A stretch of DNA of 64,000 nucleotides, taken from Rhodoferax sp. Lineage in GTDB: Bacteria > Pseudomonadota > Gammaproteobacteria > Burkholderiales > Burkholderiaceae_C. Made by a program: the position numbers and the translations under genes. Location: positions 19,704 through 83,703 of the forward strand of contig JARWZT010000020.1 in the NCBI GenBank assembly GCA_029866205.1, written 5' to 3'. Positions 47,898-57,914 of the stretch are shown one piece after another. A model generated the notes under the pieces. The model did no database searches, had not been told where the DNA came from, and was given only the letters and a program-made list of their open reading frames with translations. Position 1 is the stretch's first letter. The number at the start of each line of letters is the position of its first letter.

Positions 47898-48656
47898 TCA
47901 GTGAAAGTACGCATCCCAGCCGGTTTTCATGATCAGTGCGCTGACGACCGCCAAAAAACCGATACGCACAAAGCCTGTGCCATGTTTCAGCGCCAGGTGG
48001 GTACCCGCCAGACTGCCGACCATATTGGCCAGCGCCATGGCCACGACCAAGTGCCACCAGACATGGCCCGTGAGGGCAAACAGCAGCAGTGCGGCCAGGT
48101 TGCTGGCGGTATTGAGCAGCTTGGCACTGGCCGATGCATGCAAGAAATCGTAGCCCGCCACGCGCACCAGCAAGAACACAAAAAAGCTACCGGTACCGGG
48201 ACCAAAAAAACCGTCATAAAAGCCAATCAGCAGGCCAATGGCGCATAAAACGCCGGTCTCCGCACGGCCTGAGAAGCGGGGTGCGTGGCTGCGGCCCAAG
48301 TCTTTCTTTGCCAAGGTGTAGATCAGCAAGAGCAGCAGCAGTACCGGCAATGCTTTACGCAGGTCATGGGGGTTGAGTTGGGTCACCAGCCAGGCGCCGC
48401 CCCAGGATGCCAGCAGGGCGGCGACCGCCGCGGGCGCCAATGCGCGCCAAGGCAGCGTGACCTTGCGGCTGTACTGCCAGGTCGCCAGACCGGTGCCCCA
48501 CACCGAGGCGCCCTTGTTCGTGCCAAACAAGGTAGCGGGCGCGGCGCCAGGAAAGGTGGCAAACAGCGCTGGCATGAGTATCAGACCTCCGCCGCCAACG
48601 ATGGAGTCGACAAAACCAGCCAGCAGCGAGGCCAGCGTGACAACAAAAAGATCCAT
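47898..48656 (-). CDS. TSUP family (TauE/SafE) membrane permease
   Basis: A 252-residue protein with about eight hydrophobic segments in two similar halves. The VDSIVGGGGLILMPAL motif in the first half and GFYDGFFGPGTGSFFVFLLV in the second are the paired TSUP signatures. These permeases export sulfite, sulfoacetate or other organosulfur anions; the substrate here is not evident. A hairpin with flanking A and T runs lies 25 bases before its start. Confidence 0.9.
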   Translation of the reverse strand: MDLFVVTLASLLAGFVDSIVGGGGLILMPALFATFPGAAPATLFGTNKGASVWGTGLATWQYSRKVTLPWRALAPAAVAALLASWGGAWLVTQLNPHDLRKALPVLLLLLLIYTLAKKDLGRSHAPRFSGRAETGVLCAIGLLIGFYDGFFGPGTGSFFVFLLVRVAGYDFLHASASAKLLNTASNLAALLLFALTGHVWWHLVVAMALANMVGSLAGTHLALKHGTGFVRIGFLAVVSALIMKTGWDAYFH

Positions 48657-48680
48657 GGGGGAATGGCCGTTTCAAAAATA

Positions 48681-48709
48681 AAAAAGCACCGGGATCGCCA
48701 GTGCTTTTT
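48681..48709. terminator. Bidirectional terminator-like hairpin
   Basis: AAAAAGCAC (48681-48689) and GTGCTTTTT (48701-48709) form a 9-bp stem with an 11-base loop. T-runs result on both strands. It is the first terminator after the GMC oxidoreductase gene on the minus strand, yet it lies about 185 bases beyond that gene's stop. Confidence 0.65.
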
Positions 48710-48893
48710 ACCCTTTTTTGCAAAGGTGTTGGTCATTGCGGTGCAATGCTCTTTATCTCCTCGGCATCGTCTTTCGCTTTGGGCGAACCCTTCGCTTTTC
48801 GCAGTTGCATGCCCCAAGGACAGGCGTGTAAATGTAAGTGAGCGCAGCGCGATTGGGCATCAGGACTTACCCTGCCCAAAAAGGTGCGCAGGT

Positions 48894-50600
48894 TTACGCC
48901 GCTGCGTCCTCGACGATCCATTGCGCTGCTTTTTCGGCAATCATCAGCGTGGGTGAGTTGGTGTTGCCGCTGGTGATCAGGGGCATGACGCTGGCGTCGA
49001 CCACGCGCAGCCCGGCCACTCCGTGCACACGCAGGCGGGCATCCACCACGGCCATGGGGTTGTCTGCGGTGCCCATCTGGGCCGTGCCGACCGGGTGAAA
49101 GATGGTGCTGGCAATGTCGCCGGCAAGCTTGGCCAGTTCTTCGTCACTTTGGAACTGCGCGCCGGGCTTGTATTCTTGCGGCAGGTAGGCACTCAGTGCG
49201 CTTTGCGCCAAGATGCGCCGTGTGACGCGCAAGGAGTCGGCCGCCACCTTGCGGTCGGCGTCGGTGCTGAGGTAGTTGGGCGCAATCGCCGGGGCGTCCT
49301 GAAAGTTGGCCGTCTTGATGTGCACCGTGCCCCGGCTGGTCGGGTTGAGGTTGCACACGCTGGCGGTGATGGCATCAAAAGTATGCAGTGGCGAGCCAAA
49401 GGCGTCCAGGCTGAGTGGCTGCACGTGGTACTCCAGATTGGGGTAGGGCTGCGTCGGATCGCTGCGGGTAAAGGCGCCCAACTGGCTGGGCGACATGCTC
49501 ATCGGCCCGCTGCGCTTGAAGGCGTACTCCAGCCCGATGCGTGCCTTGCCCCAGAGATTGTTGGCGAGGGTGTTGAGCGTGGGTGTGTTCTTGACTTTGA
49601 ACACGGCGCGGATTTGCAAATGGTCTTGCAAGTTGTTGCCCACGCCGGGCAGGTCTTTGACTACCGCCACACCTTTGCTTGTGAGCCATTCGGCAGGGCC
49701 CAGACCCGAGAGTTGCAACAACTGGGGTGTCGCCACCGCCCCGGCGCTCAAGATCACTTCCTGGCGGGCGGTGACCGTCACCATTTCCTGGCCATTCCAG
49801 ACCTCAACCCCGCTGCAGCGCAGCGGCAACTCGCCGGTCCCGCCTTCGAGCACCAATTTGGACACTTGGGCGCTGGTCCAGAGTTCAAAGTTGGGCCGGC
49901 CGTAGCAGGTCGGACGCAAAAAAGCCTTGGCGGTGTTCCAGCGCCAGCCATTTTTTTGGTTGACCTCAAAGTAGCCAACGCCTTCGTTGTCGCCGGTATT
50001 GAAGTCGTCGGTGGCGGGAATACCCGCCTGTTGGGCGGCTTTGGCAAAGGCTTCGAGCACGTCCCAGCGCAGGCGCTGTTTGTCCACCCGCCATTCGCCG
50101 CCGGCATTGCGGTGGCGCAGTACTTCGCGGTAAGGGGTACTGGCGTCTTGCATCAGCTCGGGCGCCGTGCCGCGCGCACCGTGCAGGGCGCTGGCGCCCA
50201 AGTGGTGGTCTTCGTGCAGCTTGAAGTAGGGCAGGCTGTTGTTCCAGCTCCAGCTCTCGTCGCCCAGCAGCTGCGCCCAGCCGTCGTAGTCGCGGGCCTG
50301 GCCGCGCATGTAAATCATGCCATTGATGCTGCTGCAGCCCCCCAGCGTTTTACCGCGGGGATAGATCAGACTGCGGCCGTTGAGCCCTGGCTCCGGCTCG
50401 GTTTTGAACAGCCAGTCGGTGCGCGGGTTGCCAATGCAATACAGGTAGCCCACCGGGATGTGGATCCAGTGGTAATCGTCGCGCCGTCCGGCCTCGATCA
50501 GCAGAACGCGTTTGGACGCGTCGGCGCTCAGGCGGTTGGCCATCAGGCATCCTGCCGTACCCGCGCCGACGATGATGTAGTCAAAAGTGGTGTCGCTCAT
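48894..50600 (-). CDS. GMC family FAD-dependent oxidoreductase (choline/alcohol dehydrogenase-like)
   Basis: A 568-residue glucose-methanol-choline oxidoreductase. N-terminal FAD motif [31 protein letters not shown] (FAD loop), the GMC signature region [20 protein letters not shown], and the C-terminal catalytic His in [11 protein letters not shown] with Asn in [15 protein letters not shown]. It oxidises an alcohol to an aldehyde; which alcohol is not clear. The gene lies 5 bases after an enoyl-CoA hydratase gene, so the pair may serve one alcohol- or terpenoid-like catabolic route. Confidence 0.9.
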   Translation of the reverse strand: MSDTTFDYIIVGAGTAGCLMANRLSADASKRVLLIEAGRRDDYHWIHIPVGYLYCIGNPRTDWLFKTEPEPGLNGRSLIYPRGKTLGGCSSINGMIYMRGQARDYDGWAQLLGDESWSWNNSLPYFKLHEDHHLGASALHGARGTAPELMQDASTPYREVLRHRNAGGEWRVDKQRLRWDVLEAFAKAAQQAGIPATDDFNTGDNEGVGYFEVNQKNGWRWNTAKAFLRPTCYGRPNFELWTSAQVSKLVLEGGTGELPLRCSGVEVWNGQEMVTVTARQEVILSAGAVATPQLLQLSGLGPAEWLTSKGVAVVKDLPGVGNNLQDHLQIRAVFKVKNTPTLNTLANNLWGKARIGLEYAFKRSGPMSMSPSQLGAFTRSDPTQPYPNLEYHVQPLSLDAFGSPLHTFDAITASVCNLNPTSRGTVHIKTANFQDAPAIAPNYLSTDADRKVAADSLRVTRRILAQSALSAYLPQEYKPGAQFQSDEELAKLAGDIASTIFHPVGTAQMGTADNPMAVVDARLRVHGVAGLRVVDASVMPLITSGNTNSPTLMIAEKAAQWIVEDAAA

Positions 50601-50605
50601 GGTGT

Positions 50606-51397
50606 CTATTTTCCGGCCCAGACCGGCTTGCGTTTTTCCTGGAAGGCTTTTTGGCCTTCGCGTGCGTCTTCGGTCAGGGTGAACAACGCGATTTGGCTCT
50701 CGGTAAAGGCCATGGATTCTTCAAACGCCATGGTCTCGACCTTTTTCAGGGTGTACAGGCCGCGGCGCACTGCTGCTGGTGATTTGTCGAGCATGCGCGC
50801 CAGCAGCCAGTCCAGCTTGGCATCCACATCGTCGTCGATGTAATTCACCAGGCCATATTCAAGGGCCTGCGCGCTGGTGATGGGCTCGCCCGTCACGCAC
50901 ATTTCCACTAGCTTGCGCCGGGGAATCAGGTGTTGCAATACGCTGAGCACCTGGGCCGGAAAGACGCCGACCTTGACCTCGGGCAAGCCAAACACGGCGT
51001 GACTGCTGGCCACTGCCAGGTCGCACATGGCCAGCAAACCCATGCCGCCGGCCATGCAGGCACCGTTGACGCGGGCAATCAGTGGCACGTAGCTGGCCTT
51101 GGCCACGCGCAGCAACTGTGCCAGGTGACCGTGGGGCTCGGAGTAGTCGGTGGTGAAGGCCTGGGCGTTTTGCAAATCGGCACCGGCGCAAAAGGCCTTG
51201 CTGCCGGCACCCGTAAGCACAATGGCGCGCACGCCGCGATCACTTTGGGCCTGGCCAATCGCCTGTGCCAGGCCTGCGAGAACGTCGTGGCTCATGGCGT
51301 TGCGCCGCTCTTCGCGGGTGATGGTGAGCCACAGCACGGGGCCGCGCAGTTCGATGCGCAGGTCAGGGCTGGAAACAGAGGGTGTGGCGTCAGGCAT
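50606..51397 (-). CDS. Enoyl-CoA hydratase/isomerase family protein
   Basis: A 263-residue crotonase-fold protein. The oxyanion-hole segments are visible: KAFCAGADLQ and ARVNGACMAGGMGLLAMCD. The usual second glutamate position reads SHAVFGLPEVKVGVFP, keeping the Glu in LPEV. It likely hydrates or isomerises an enoyl-CoA in fatty- or branched-acid degradation. Followed after 5 bases by the GMC oxidoreductase gene. Confidence 0.9.
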   Translation of the reverse strand: MPDATPSVSSPDLRIELRGPVLWLTITREERRNAMSHDVLAGLAQAIGQAQSDRGVRAIVLTGAGSKAFCAGADLQNAQAFTTDYSEPHGHLAQLLRVAKASYVPLIARVNGACMAGGMGLLAMCDLAVASSHAVFGLPEVKVGVFPAQVLSVLQHLIPRRKLVEMCVTGEPITSAQALEYGLVNYIDDDVDAKLDWLLARMLDKSPAAVRRGLYTLKKVETMAFEESMAFTESQIALFTLTEDAREGQKAFQEKRKPVWAGK

Positions 51398-51447
51398 GGC
51401 GGGCTTTCATCAAAAAGTGGGGCGTAACAAGGCGGCGTGCGGTCGTG

Positions 51448-52080
51448 TCAATGCCCAAGCGCGGGAAATAGCTTGGTCAGTCCGTCGGACATTACCTCGA
51501 CCGCCAGGGCGGCCAGAATCAGGCCCATCAGGCGGGTCATCACGTTGATGCCGGTTTTGCCCAGCACGCGGGCAATCGGTTGGGCCAGCGAAAAACACAG
51601 CGCCGTGGCCAGTGCCACCACCACGCCGTAGCCCACCAGCGTGCCCATTTGCAGCACGGTCTTGGCCTTGTCGGCGTAAATCACCACCGTGGACATGGTG
51701 GCCGGACCGGTGAGCAGCGGGATGGTCAGCGGCACCACGGCAATACTGGCGCCCATGGCGGCTTTCTCCGCCCCGTCCTGCAATTCATGGGAACTGGTCT
51801 TGGCCTCGGCCGGTTGGGCGTTGAGCATGTTGAGCGCGCTGGTGAGCAGCAGCATGCCGCCGCCGACCTGGAAACTGGCCAGCGATATGCCAAAAAACTC
51901 CAAAATCTGCAAGCCTGCCAAGGCACTGACGGCAATCACCACAAAGGCGCTGAAGGACGATACGCGGATGGTGTTGCGCCGCTGCTCAGGTGAAAAACTT
52001 TGGGTGTAGTGAATGAAAAACGGCACGATCGCCAGTGGGTTGACGATAGCCAGCAGGGTTACCAGCGGTTTGAGGTCCAT
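51448..52080 (-). CDS. MarC family integral membrane protein
   Basis: A 210-residue protein with six hydrophobic segments. LVTLLAIVNPLAIVPFFIHY and PLTIPLLTGPATMSTVV are the paired MarC (UPF0056) signatures. Members are annotated as NAAT-type transporters, but transport substrates are mostly unproven. It lies 45 bases after an SDR gene and 50 bases before the enoyl-CoA hydratase gene on the same strand. Confidence 0.9.
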   Translation of the reverse strand: MDLKPLVTLLAIVNPLAIVPFFIHYTQSFSPEQRRNTIRVSSFSAFVVIAVSALAGLQILEFFGISLASFQVGGGMLLLTSALNMLNAQPAEAKTSSHELQDGAEKAAMGASIAVVPLTIPLLTGPATMSTVVIYADKAKTVLQMGTLVGYGVVVALATALCFSLAQPIARVLGKTGINVMTRLMGLILAALAVEVMSDGLTKLFPALGH

Positions 52081-52125
52081 GGAGCGTCCAATTCAGGCCT
52101 GCGGCCCCGGGCTGGGCATGGTACC

Positions 52126-52875
52126 TCAGCGCCCCCCGCTGACGTCAAGCAACGCACCCGTGCAATAGCTCGACTGCGGCCCGAGCAACCACACGATCGC
52201 CTGGGCCACTTCGTCGGCACTGCCGGGGCGCTGCAGGGGAACTTGGGCGCCCAGTCGCTCTGCGCGGTCGGGCTCGCCGCCAGAGGCGTGGATGTCGGTG
52301 TCAATAATGCCCGGGCGCACCGCGTTGACGCGGATGCCCTCGGCGGCCACTTCCTTGGACAGGCCCAGGGTAAAGGTGTCAATGGCCCCCTTGCTGGCGG
52401 CGTAGTCCACGTACTGGCCGGGGCTGCCCAGGCGCGCTGCGGCGCTGGAGACGTTGACAATGCTGCCGCCCAGGCCACCGTGGCGGGTGCTCATGCGCCG
52501 CACCGCCTCGCGGGCACACAAAAAGCTGCCCAATACGTTGGTGTCGAACATGCGGCGCAGGCGCGCCACGCTCATGGCGTCGACCCGGCAAGCCACATCG
52601 ACCACTCCGGCGTTGTTGACCAATGCGTCCAGCCGCCCCCAGGCCGCGTCCACGGCAGCAAAAAGGGCCAGCACACTGTCTTCCTGGGCTACATCCGACT
52701 GCAGCGCCATCGCCCGACCGCCTGCCGCTTCAATCGTCTGCGCGACCAAATGCGCTGCCGTGAAATCGTGCTGAAAGCTCAGGGCCACGGCATAGCCCGC
52801 ACGGGCCGCAGCCCAAGCCGTGGCGGCGCCAATGCCACGCGAACCACCGGTAATCAGGACGACTGGGCAATCCAT
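52126..52875 (-). CDS. Short-chain dehydrogenase/reductase family oxidoreductase
   Basis: A 249-residue classical SDR: cofactor motif TGGSRGIGAATA near the N-terminus, NNAG (LVNNAGVVD), catalytic Ser in IVNVSSAAA, and Tyr/Lys in YAASK. The PGIID segment after it is also standard. NAD(P)H-dependent; substrate unknown, FabG-like 3-oxoacyl reduction being one option. It starts 10 bases after the CorA gene on the same strand. Confidence 0.92.
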   Translation of the reverse strand: MDCPVVLITGGSRGIGAATAWAAARAGYAVALSFQHDFTAAHLVAQTIEAAGGRAMALQSDVAQEDSVLALFAAVDAAWGRLDALVNNAGVVDVACRVDAMSVARLRRMFDTNVLGSFLCAREAVRRMSTRHGGLGGSIVNVSSAAARLGSPGQYVDYAASKGAIDTFTLGLSKEVAAEGIRVNAVRPGIIDTDIHASGGEPDRAERLGAQVPLQRPGSADEVAQAIVWLLGPQSSYCTGALLDVSGGR

Positions 52876-52885
52876 GCGGGGGGTC

Positions 52886-53989
52886 CTACAGGTTGAGATA
52901 GTGTTTGCGCCAAAAATAGCCCATCAGCACGATGGCGATCAGCAGCATGCCGCCCATCGCCCACCAGAACCCGTAGGCCAGATGCAGCACCGGCATGAAT
53001 TCGAAATTCATGCCAAAAATACCCGCCAAGAGATTAAGGGGCAAAAAGACGGCGGTCAGTGCCGTCAGGGCACGCATGATGTCGTTGGTGCGGTGGCTTT
53101 GCGCGCTGAAGTGCATTTGGACAGCGGTTTCGGCGTTTTGTTCCAGGCGGCGCACGTGGCGAACCACCCGCTCTATGTGCTCCAGCACGTCTCGGCTGCG
53201 CACCTGCAGCAGCTCGCGCTCGCGCTGGCCGGCGGCATCGCGCGGTTCGGGCCAGGTCTTGAGCGCCTCAATCCAGTCCTGAATGCTGGCACGCTGGTCC
53301 TCGCACACCTCGTCGAGCTGGTGCAGGGCCAGGCGCGCATCCAACAACGAAGACCAGTTGTTGAAACGCGTTTTCGGATTGAGCAGTTGCGCTTGCCAGT
53401 GGTCGAGCTGGCGGGTCAGCTCCCGCCGCAAGGCCAGGTAGCCGTCGACCATGTGGTTCACGATACGCAGCATCAGATCGGCCGAACCGGTAGGCGTATG
53501 GGCGCCTGCCGCGTGCGACTTGGCACTGGCGTTTTGCAGCAACTTGGCCGCATATCCGTCGCGCACGGCGCAGTCGCTGGGGTGGACGGTCAGCAGCAGT
53601 CGGTCCATGACGCCAAAGCCGACCGGGCTGGTGTCAATGCGCCTGAGAATCGGTGGTCCGCTGCGCTTGGTGGGGTGGGTATTGGCGATTTCTGCCCCGT
53701 TGCCGGCTTGTCCCGCGGCCAGGCGGCGAAACACCAGAAGGTCGTATTTCGAGGTGTAGTCGTAGTGCGAGGGAAGCTGCGTATTGAGCAGATCGGTGAC
53801 ATGCAGATCCAGCAACTGCACGTCGCACAGGGCCTGAATCGTGGCTTGCAGCGGCGCCAGTTGCGCCTCAAATTCGCTGCGATCACAGGCAATCCATACA
53901 AAACCCTGGGGCGGTAGCCCGCTTATTTGCAGGTTTTCGAGGGAATCGCTTTCGTGGACCGTATCGCCCTGGATGGCAAATATTCGCAT
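52886..53989 (-). CDS. CorA-family divalent metal transporter (ZntB/CorA-like)
   Basis: A 367-residue protein with a long cytoplasmic N-terminal domain, a charged helical stretch (about 200-300) and two C-terminal membrane helices, with the channel motif GMN in AGIFGMNFEF. This is the CorA Mg2+/ZntB Zn2+ family. A Shine-Dalgarno GGAG precedes ATG 53989; a TTG two codons upstream is not used. Metal specificity cannot be read from sequence. It lies 34 bases after hemB, whose product is a metal-requiring enzyme. Confidence 0.9.
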   Translation of the reverse strand: MRIFAIQGDTVHESDSLENLQISGLPPQGFVWIACDRSEFEAQLAPLQATIQALCDVQLLDLHVTDLLNTQLPSHYDYTSKYDLLVFRRLAAGQAGNGAEIANTHPTKRSGPPILRRIDTSPVGFGVMDRLLLTVHPSDCAVRDGYAAKLLQNASAKSHAAGAHTPTGSADLMLRIVNHMVDGYLALRRELTRQLDHWQAQLLNPKTRFNNWSSLLDARLALHQLDEVCEDQRASIQDWIEALKTWPEPRDAAGQRERELLQVRSRDVLEHIERVVRHVRRLEQNAETAVQMHFSAQSHRTNDIMRALTALTAVFLPLNLLAGIFGMNFEFMPVLHLAYGFWWAMGGMLLIAIVLMGYFWRKHYLNL

Positions 53990-54023
53990 CGGCAAGCTCC
54001 TTGGCGTGGTGCCGGGGAGTGGA

Positions 54024-55124
<1,101 letters not shown>

Positions 55125-55194
55125 TTACTGAAAAACGAATATTTAGACAAAAAATAGAACTTTTACGTTCATTTTGTGAAATATCTGATATTCT

Positions 55195-55300
55195 CAAGTT
55201 TGGGTACCTTGGTATCCCCCGCTTTTCCTCCCTGAGCGGGGCCTCAACGCTTCACAGCGAGCAGGCTTAACGCCCCGGCCCACGTGCTGGGGTTTTTTTT
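55195..55300 (+). ncRNA. Candidate small RNA or attenuated leader with anti-Shine-Dalgarno loop
   Basis: Three hairpins in a row on the plus strand: CCCCGCT/AGCGGGG (55217-55223, 55235-55241) whose loop carries CCTCCC, complementary to ribosome-binding sites; GCCT/AGGC with inner CGCT/AGCG (55241-55266); and a T8 terminator (55273-55300). No plus-strand gene ends upstream within 8 kb, so the terminator must serve a transcript starting in this gap. A 5' end near 55195-55205 is guessed from the AT-rich stretch before it. It could be a free regulatory RNA or a leader controlling hemJ, which starts 56 bases later. Confidence 0.5.
55273..55300 (+). terminator. Orphan rho-independent terminator
   Basis: CCCCGGC (55273-55279) pairs with GCTGGGG (55286-55292), with one G-T wobble and loop CCACGT, followed by eight T. 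It works only in the plus direction, and there is no plus-strand coding sequence between mrdA (ends 47193) and here. Confidence 0.8.
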
Positions 55301-55356
55301 GGCCGGTTCACCAGGCCAAAGCACGGGTCTACGCAGCCTGCGACTACACTTTGACG

Positions 55357-55785
55357 ATGCTTTGGGTCAAATCGTTTCACATCATTTTTGTCGCGAGTTG
55401 GTTTGCGGGACTTTTCTACCTGCCGCGCATTTTTGTCAATTTGGCCATGGTTGAGCCGCATTCGGTGGCTGAGCGTGCACGCCTCTTGCTGATGGCCCGC
55501 AAACTTCTTCGCTTTACCACCCTGCTTGCCGTGCCCGCACTGGTGCTGGGTTTGACGCTTTGGCTGCTGTATGGGATCGGCTTGGGCCCAGGCAATGGCT
55601 GGATGCATGCCAAACTTGGCGTCGTGGTGCTGGTGGTGGGTTACCACCATCTATGTGCCCGAATATTGCGCAAATTTGAGGCCGACGCGATGCACCGCAG
55701 CCACACGTGGTTCCGCTGGTTCAATGAAGCGCCGGTGCTGATGCTGGTGGCGGGTGTGCTGCTGGTGGTGCTGAAGCCCTTCTGA
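55357..55785 (+). CDS. hemJ: HemJ-like protoporphyrinogen IX oxidase (CopD/UPF0093 family)
   Basis: A 142-residue membrane protein with four hydrophobic segments. The N-terminus (KSFHIIFVASWFAGLFYLPR, with the conserved His) and the WMHAKLGVVVLVVGYHH segment (conserved His/Lys) match HemJ, the protoporphyrinogen oxidase used by many bacteria lacking HemG/HemY. It is commonly annotated only as CopD-family. Placement opposite hemB supports a heme role. ATG 55357 gives the family start; a TTG two codons upstream is not needed. Confidence 0.82.
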   Translation: MLWVKSFHIIFVASWFAGLFYLPRIFVNLAMVEPHSVAERARLLLMARKLLRFTTLLAVPALVLGLTLWLLYGIGLGPGNGWMHAKLGVVVLVVGYHHLCARILRKFEADAMHRSHTWFRWFNEAPVLMLVAGVLLVVLKPF

Positions 55786-55800
55786 CGCCCGCTTGAGGCG

Positions 55801-56889
55801 ATGCGCAAGTCCGCTGCCTGGCCTGTGACTTGGATGTACGCCGCGTTGGTGGTGTACGCCAGCCTGTATCCATTTGCGAATTGGCGTGACCAGGGCATTG
55901 CACCCTGGTCATTTCTGGGGGCTCCGCTGCCCCGCTACTGGTCTGCATTTGACGTAACGCTGAATTTGCTTGGCTATGTGCCCTTGGGCGCCTTGCTGGC
56001 ACTGCTGATTTTGCGCAGCAGCCATCGTGGCGCGCCGGTGTTGGTTGCCATGCTTTGCGCGGGCGCGCTCTCGCTGCTAATGGAGGGCATCCAAAGCTAT
56101 TTACCCCAGCGTGTCGCGTCAAGAGAGGATTGGCTTCTCAATACGGCAGGTGCCGCCGCCGGTGCGATGCTGGCGCTACAGCTGGCGCGCGCTGGCTGGC
56201 TGGCATGGTGGGACGCTTGGCAGCAGCGTTGGCTGGCGCCGCAGTCCAGGGGCGTTTTGGCACTCTTGCTGGCATGGCCCGCGGCCTTGCTTTTTCCTGC
56301 GGCCATACCGTTTGGCATGGGCCAAGTCTGGAACCGTCTGTTTGATTTTTTGGTGCTGCTGTTGCCTCCCGCCTTGGCGCCGGTACCGGCCGCAGTCGCC
56401 GTTGCTGGGTCTTTGGCTCCTGGGACGGAGTTGCTGTGCGTCGCGTTGGGCCTCTTGGTGCCCAGTTTGTTGGGCTATTGCGTGGTGCATTCCATGCGCC
56501 ACCGTTTGACGTTGTTGTTGATGCTGCTGGCGGTGGGCTTTGCTGCCACCGGCTTGTCTGCTGCGCTGAGCTGGGGACCGACGCATACCTGGGCCTGGTT
56601 GACTCCCACCACTGCGGCTGGTGCCGGGCTGGCTTTGGTTCTGGCGCTGTCACTGTCGCGCACCTCTGCAAGATTGTGTGCCTCGCTGGCGCTGCTGGCG
56701 CTGGGCTTGAGTGTAGGTTTGCTTAACCAGGCGCCCGACAGTGCGTACTTTGCCCAGACCTTGCATGCGTGGGAGCAGGGCCGGTTTATTCGCTTTCATG
56801 GCTTTGCCCAATGGCTCGGGTGGGTCTGGCCCTACGCCGCCATGGGGGTTGCCTTGGTGCACGTCGGTCAGCGCGGTCAGGGCCACTAA
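55801..56889 (+). CDS. VanZ-like family membrane protein
   Basis: A 362-residue protein with about nine hydrophobic segments. The N-terminal 120 residues contain the VanZ pattern: LYPFANWRD, DVTLNLLGYVPLGALLALL, and a later MEGIQSYLPQRVASREDWLLN with the conserved acidic/arginine pair. VanZ-like proteins are of uncertain function, one giving low-level teicoplanin resistance. The long C-terminal membrane part is not shared with VanZ itself. It lies 15 bases after hemJ and 9 bases before the ferredoxin gene. Confidence 0.82.
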   Translation: MRKSAAWPVTWMYAALVVYASLYPFANWRDQGIAPWSFLGAPLPRYWSAFDVTLNLLGYVPLGALLALLILRSSHRGAPVLVAMLCAGALSLLMEGIQSYLPQRVASREDWLLNTAGAAAGAMLALQLARAGWLAWWDAWQQRWLAPQSRGVLALLLAWPAALLFPAAIPFGMGQVWNRLFDFLVLLLPPALAPVPAAVAVAGSLAPGTELLCVALGLLVPSLLGYCVVHSMRHRLTLLLMLLAVGFAATGLSAALSWGPTHTWAWLTPTTAAGAGLALVLALSLSRTSARLCASLALLALGLSVGLLNQAPDSAYFAQTLHAWEQGRFIRFHGFAQWLGWVWPYAAMGVALVHVGQRGQGH

Positions 56890-56898
56890 AATCAAGAA

Positions 56899-57258
56899 AT
56901 GAGCGACACAACACCTCCTATCGATGCCGAAAAACCCTATTTTGAGCGGCATATTTTTTTCTGCCTGAACGAGCGAAAAAACGGCGAAGACTGCTGTGCC
57001 CAGCACCACGCCCAAGCGGGCTTTGACCGCTGCAAACAGCGCATCCGCGAAGCAGGGATGTCCGGCCCCGGACAAGTCCGTGTCAACAAAGCGGGATGTT
57101 TGGACCGCTGCGCCGCCGGCCCGGTGGCTGTGGTCTACCCGGAGGGTGTTTGGTACACCTATGTCGACAACAGCGACATTGATGAAATCGTCAACTCCCA
57201 CTTGATTGGGGGCGAGGTGGTGCAGCGCTTGTTGGTGCCGCCGCACTTGGGGCACTGA
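56899..57258 (+). CDS. Thioredoxin-like [2Fe-2S] ferredoxin domain protein
   Basis: A 119-residue protein resembling the small thioredoxin-like [2Fe-2S] ferredoxins. Cys residues are placed as CLNERKNGEDCC in the first half and AGCLDRCAAGPV in the second, the latter being the usual loop with the last two cluster ligands; PVAVVYPEGVWY follows as in the family. It probably carries electrons in the cytoplasm for an unknown partner. The next gene starts 5 bases downstream. Confidence 0.88.
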   Translation: MSDTTPPIDAEKPYFERHIFFCLNERKNGEDCCAQHHAQAGFDRCKQRIREAGMSGPGQVRVNKAGCLDRCAAGPVAVVYPEGVWYTYVDNSDIDEIVNSHLIGGEVVQRLLVPPHLGH

Positions 57259-57263
57259 GACTG

Positions 57264-57914
57264 ATGAACCCCCGCACCATCAAGGGGACGATCCAGGGCC
57301 CGGCGGGAACGCTGGAACTGCTGTTGGATGCGCCGGAGCTGCCCAGCGGCCAAACGCCACGAGGGGTGGCAGTGATCGCCCATCCCCATCCCCTGTTTGG
57401 CGGCACCATGGATAACAAGGTGGTGCAAACCCTGGCACGCGCTTTTGTGCAGGCCGGCTGGCAGGCGGTGCGCTTCAATTTTCGGGGTGTGGGTGGCAGC
57501 CAGGGTGGCTACGACGAAGGCCGCGGAGAGTTACAGGACCTGCTGGCGGTGGTTGAACAGTGCGCGCCGCTGGGGCAGGCAGGAGGCGGACTGGCGCTGG
57601 CGGGATTTTCTTTTGGCGCATTTGTCACCAGTCTGGCAGCGGCGCAGCTCGCGTCTGAGCGTGCGATCGCCAAACTTGTGCTGGTCGGCACCGCCGCGAG
57701 CCGCTTTGCTGTGGCCCCCGTTAGCCCTGAGCTGCATGCACAAACGTTGGTGGTGCACGGAGAGCAGGACGATACGGTCCCGCTGAGCGATGTGCTGGCT
57801 TGGGCCCGGCCCCAAAAGTTGCCAGTGACCGTCATTCCCGGCGTCGAGCACTTCTTTCATGGACAATTGCCCCTCTTGCGCGGCTTGGTGGTGCGGCATC
57901 TGAGCGCACCCTAG
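57264..57914 (+). CDS. Alpha/beta hydrolase
   Basis: A 216-residue serine hydrolase of the small dienelactone-hydrolase-like/YheT-like type: HPHPLFGG near residue 40, the nucleophile elbow GFSFGAF, the acid in HGEQDDTVP and the His in GVEHFFHGQ. Substrate unknown. It is probably co-transcribed with hemJ, the VanZ-like gene and the ferredoxin gene, all in the same direction with gaps of 15 bases or less. Confidence 0.88.
   Translation: MNPRTIKGTIQGPAGTLELLLDAPELPSGQTPRGVAVIAHPHPLFGGTMDNKVVQTLARAFVQAGWQAVRFNFRGVGGSQGGYDEGRGELQDLLAVVEQCAPLGQAGGGLALAGFSFGAFVTSLAAAQLASERAIAKLVLVGTAASRFAVAPVSPELHAQTLVVHGEQDDTVPLSDVLAWARPQKLPVTVIPGVEHFFHGQLPLLRGLVVRHLSAP

Noticed and set aside
47733..48248. 171-codon plus-strand frame opposite the TSUP permease
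   Set aside because: Mostly antisense to the permease; the TATAAT upstream has no proper -35 box and the translation shows no domain.
48733..48921. 62-codon minus-strand frame as a normal gene
   Set aside because: Its first half overlaps the end of the GMC gene and lacks a ribosome binding site; only the 25-codon 3' part is kept as a speculative finding.
55195..55300. Identification of the hemB-hemJ RNA as 6S RNA or SRP RNA
   Set aside because: Too short for 6S, no long interrupted single hairpin, and the SRP tetraloop motif (GGAAGGAAGC region) is absent.
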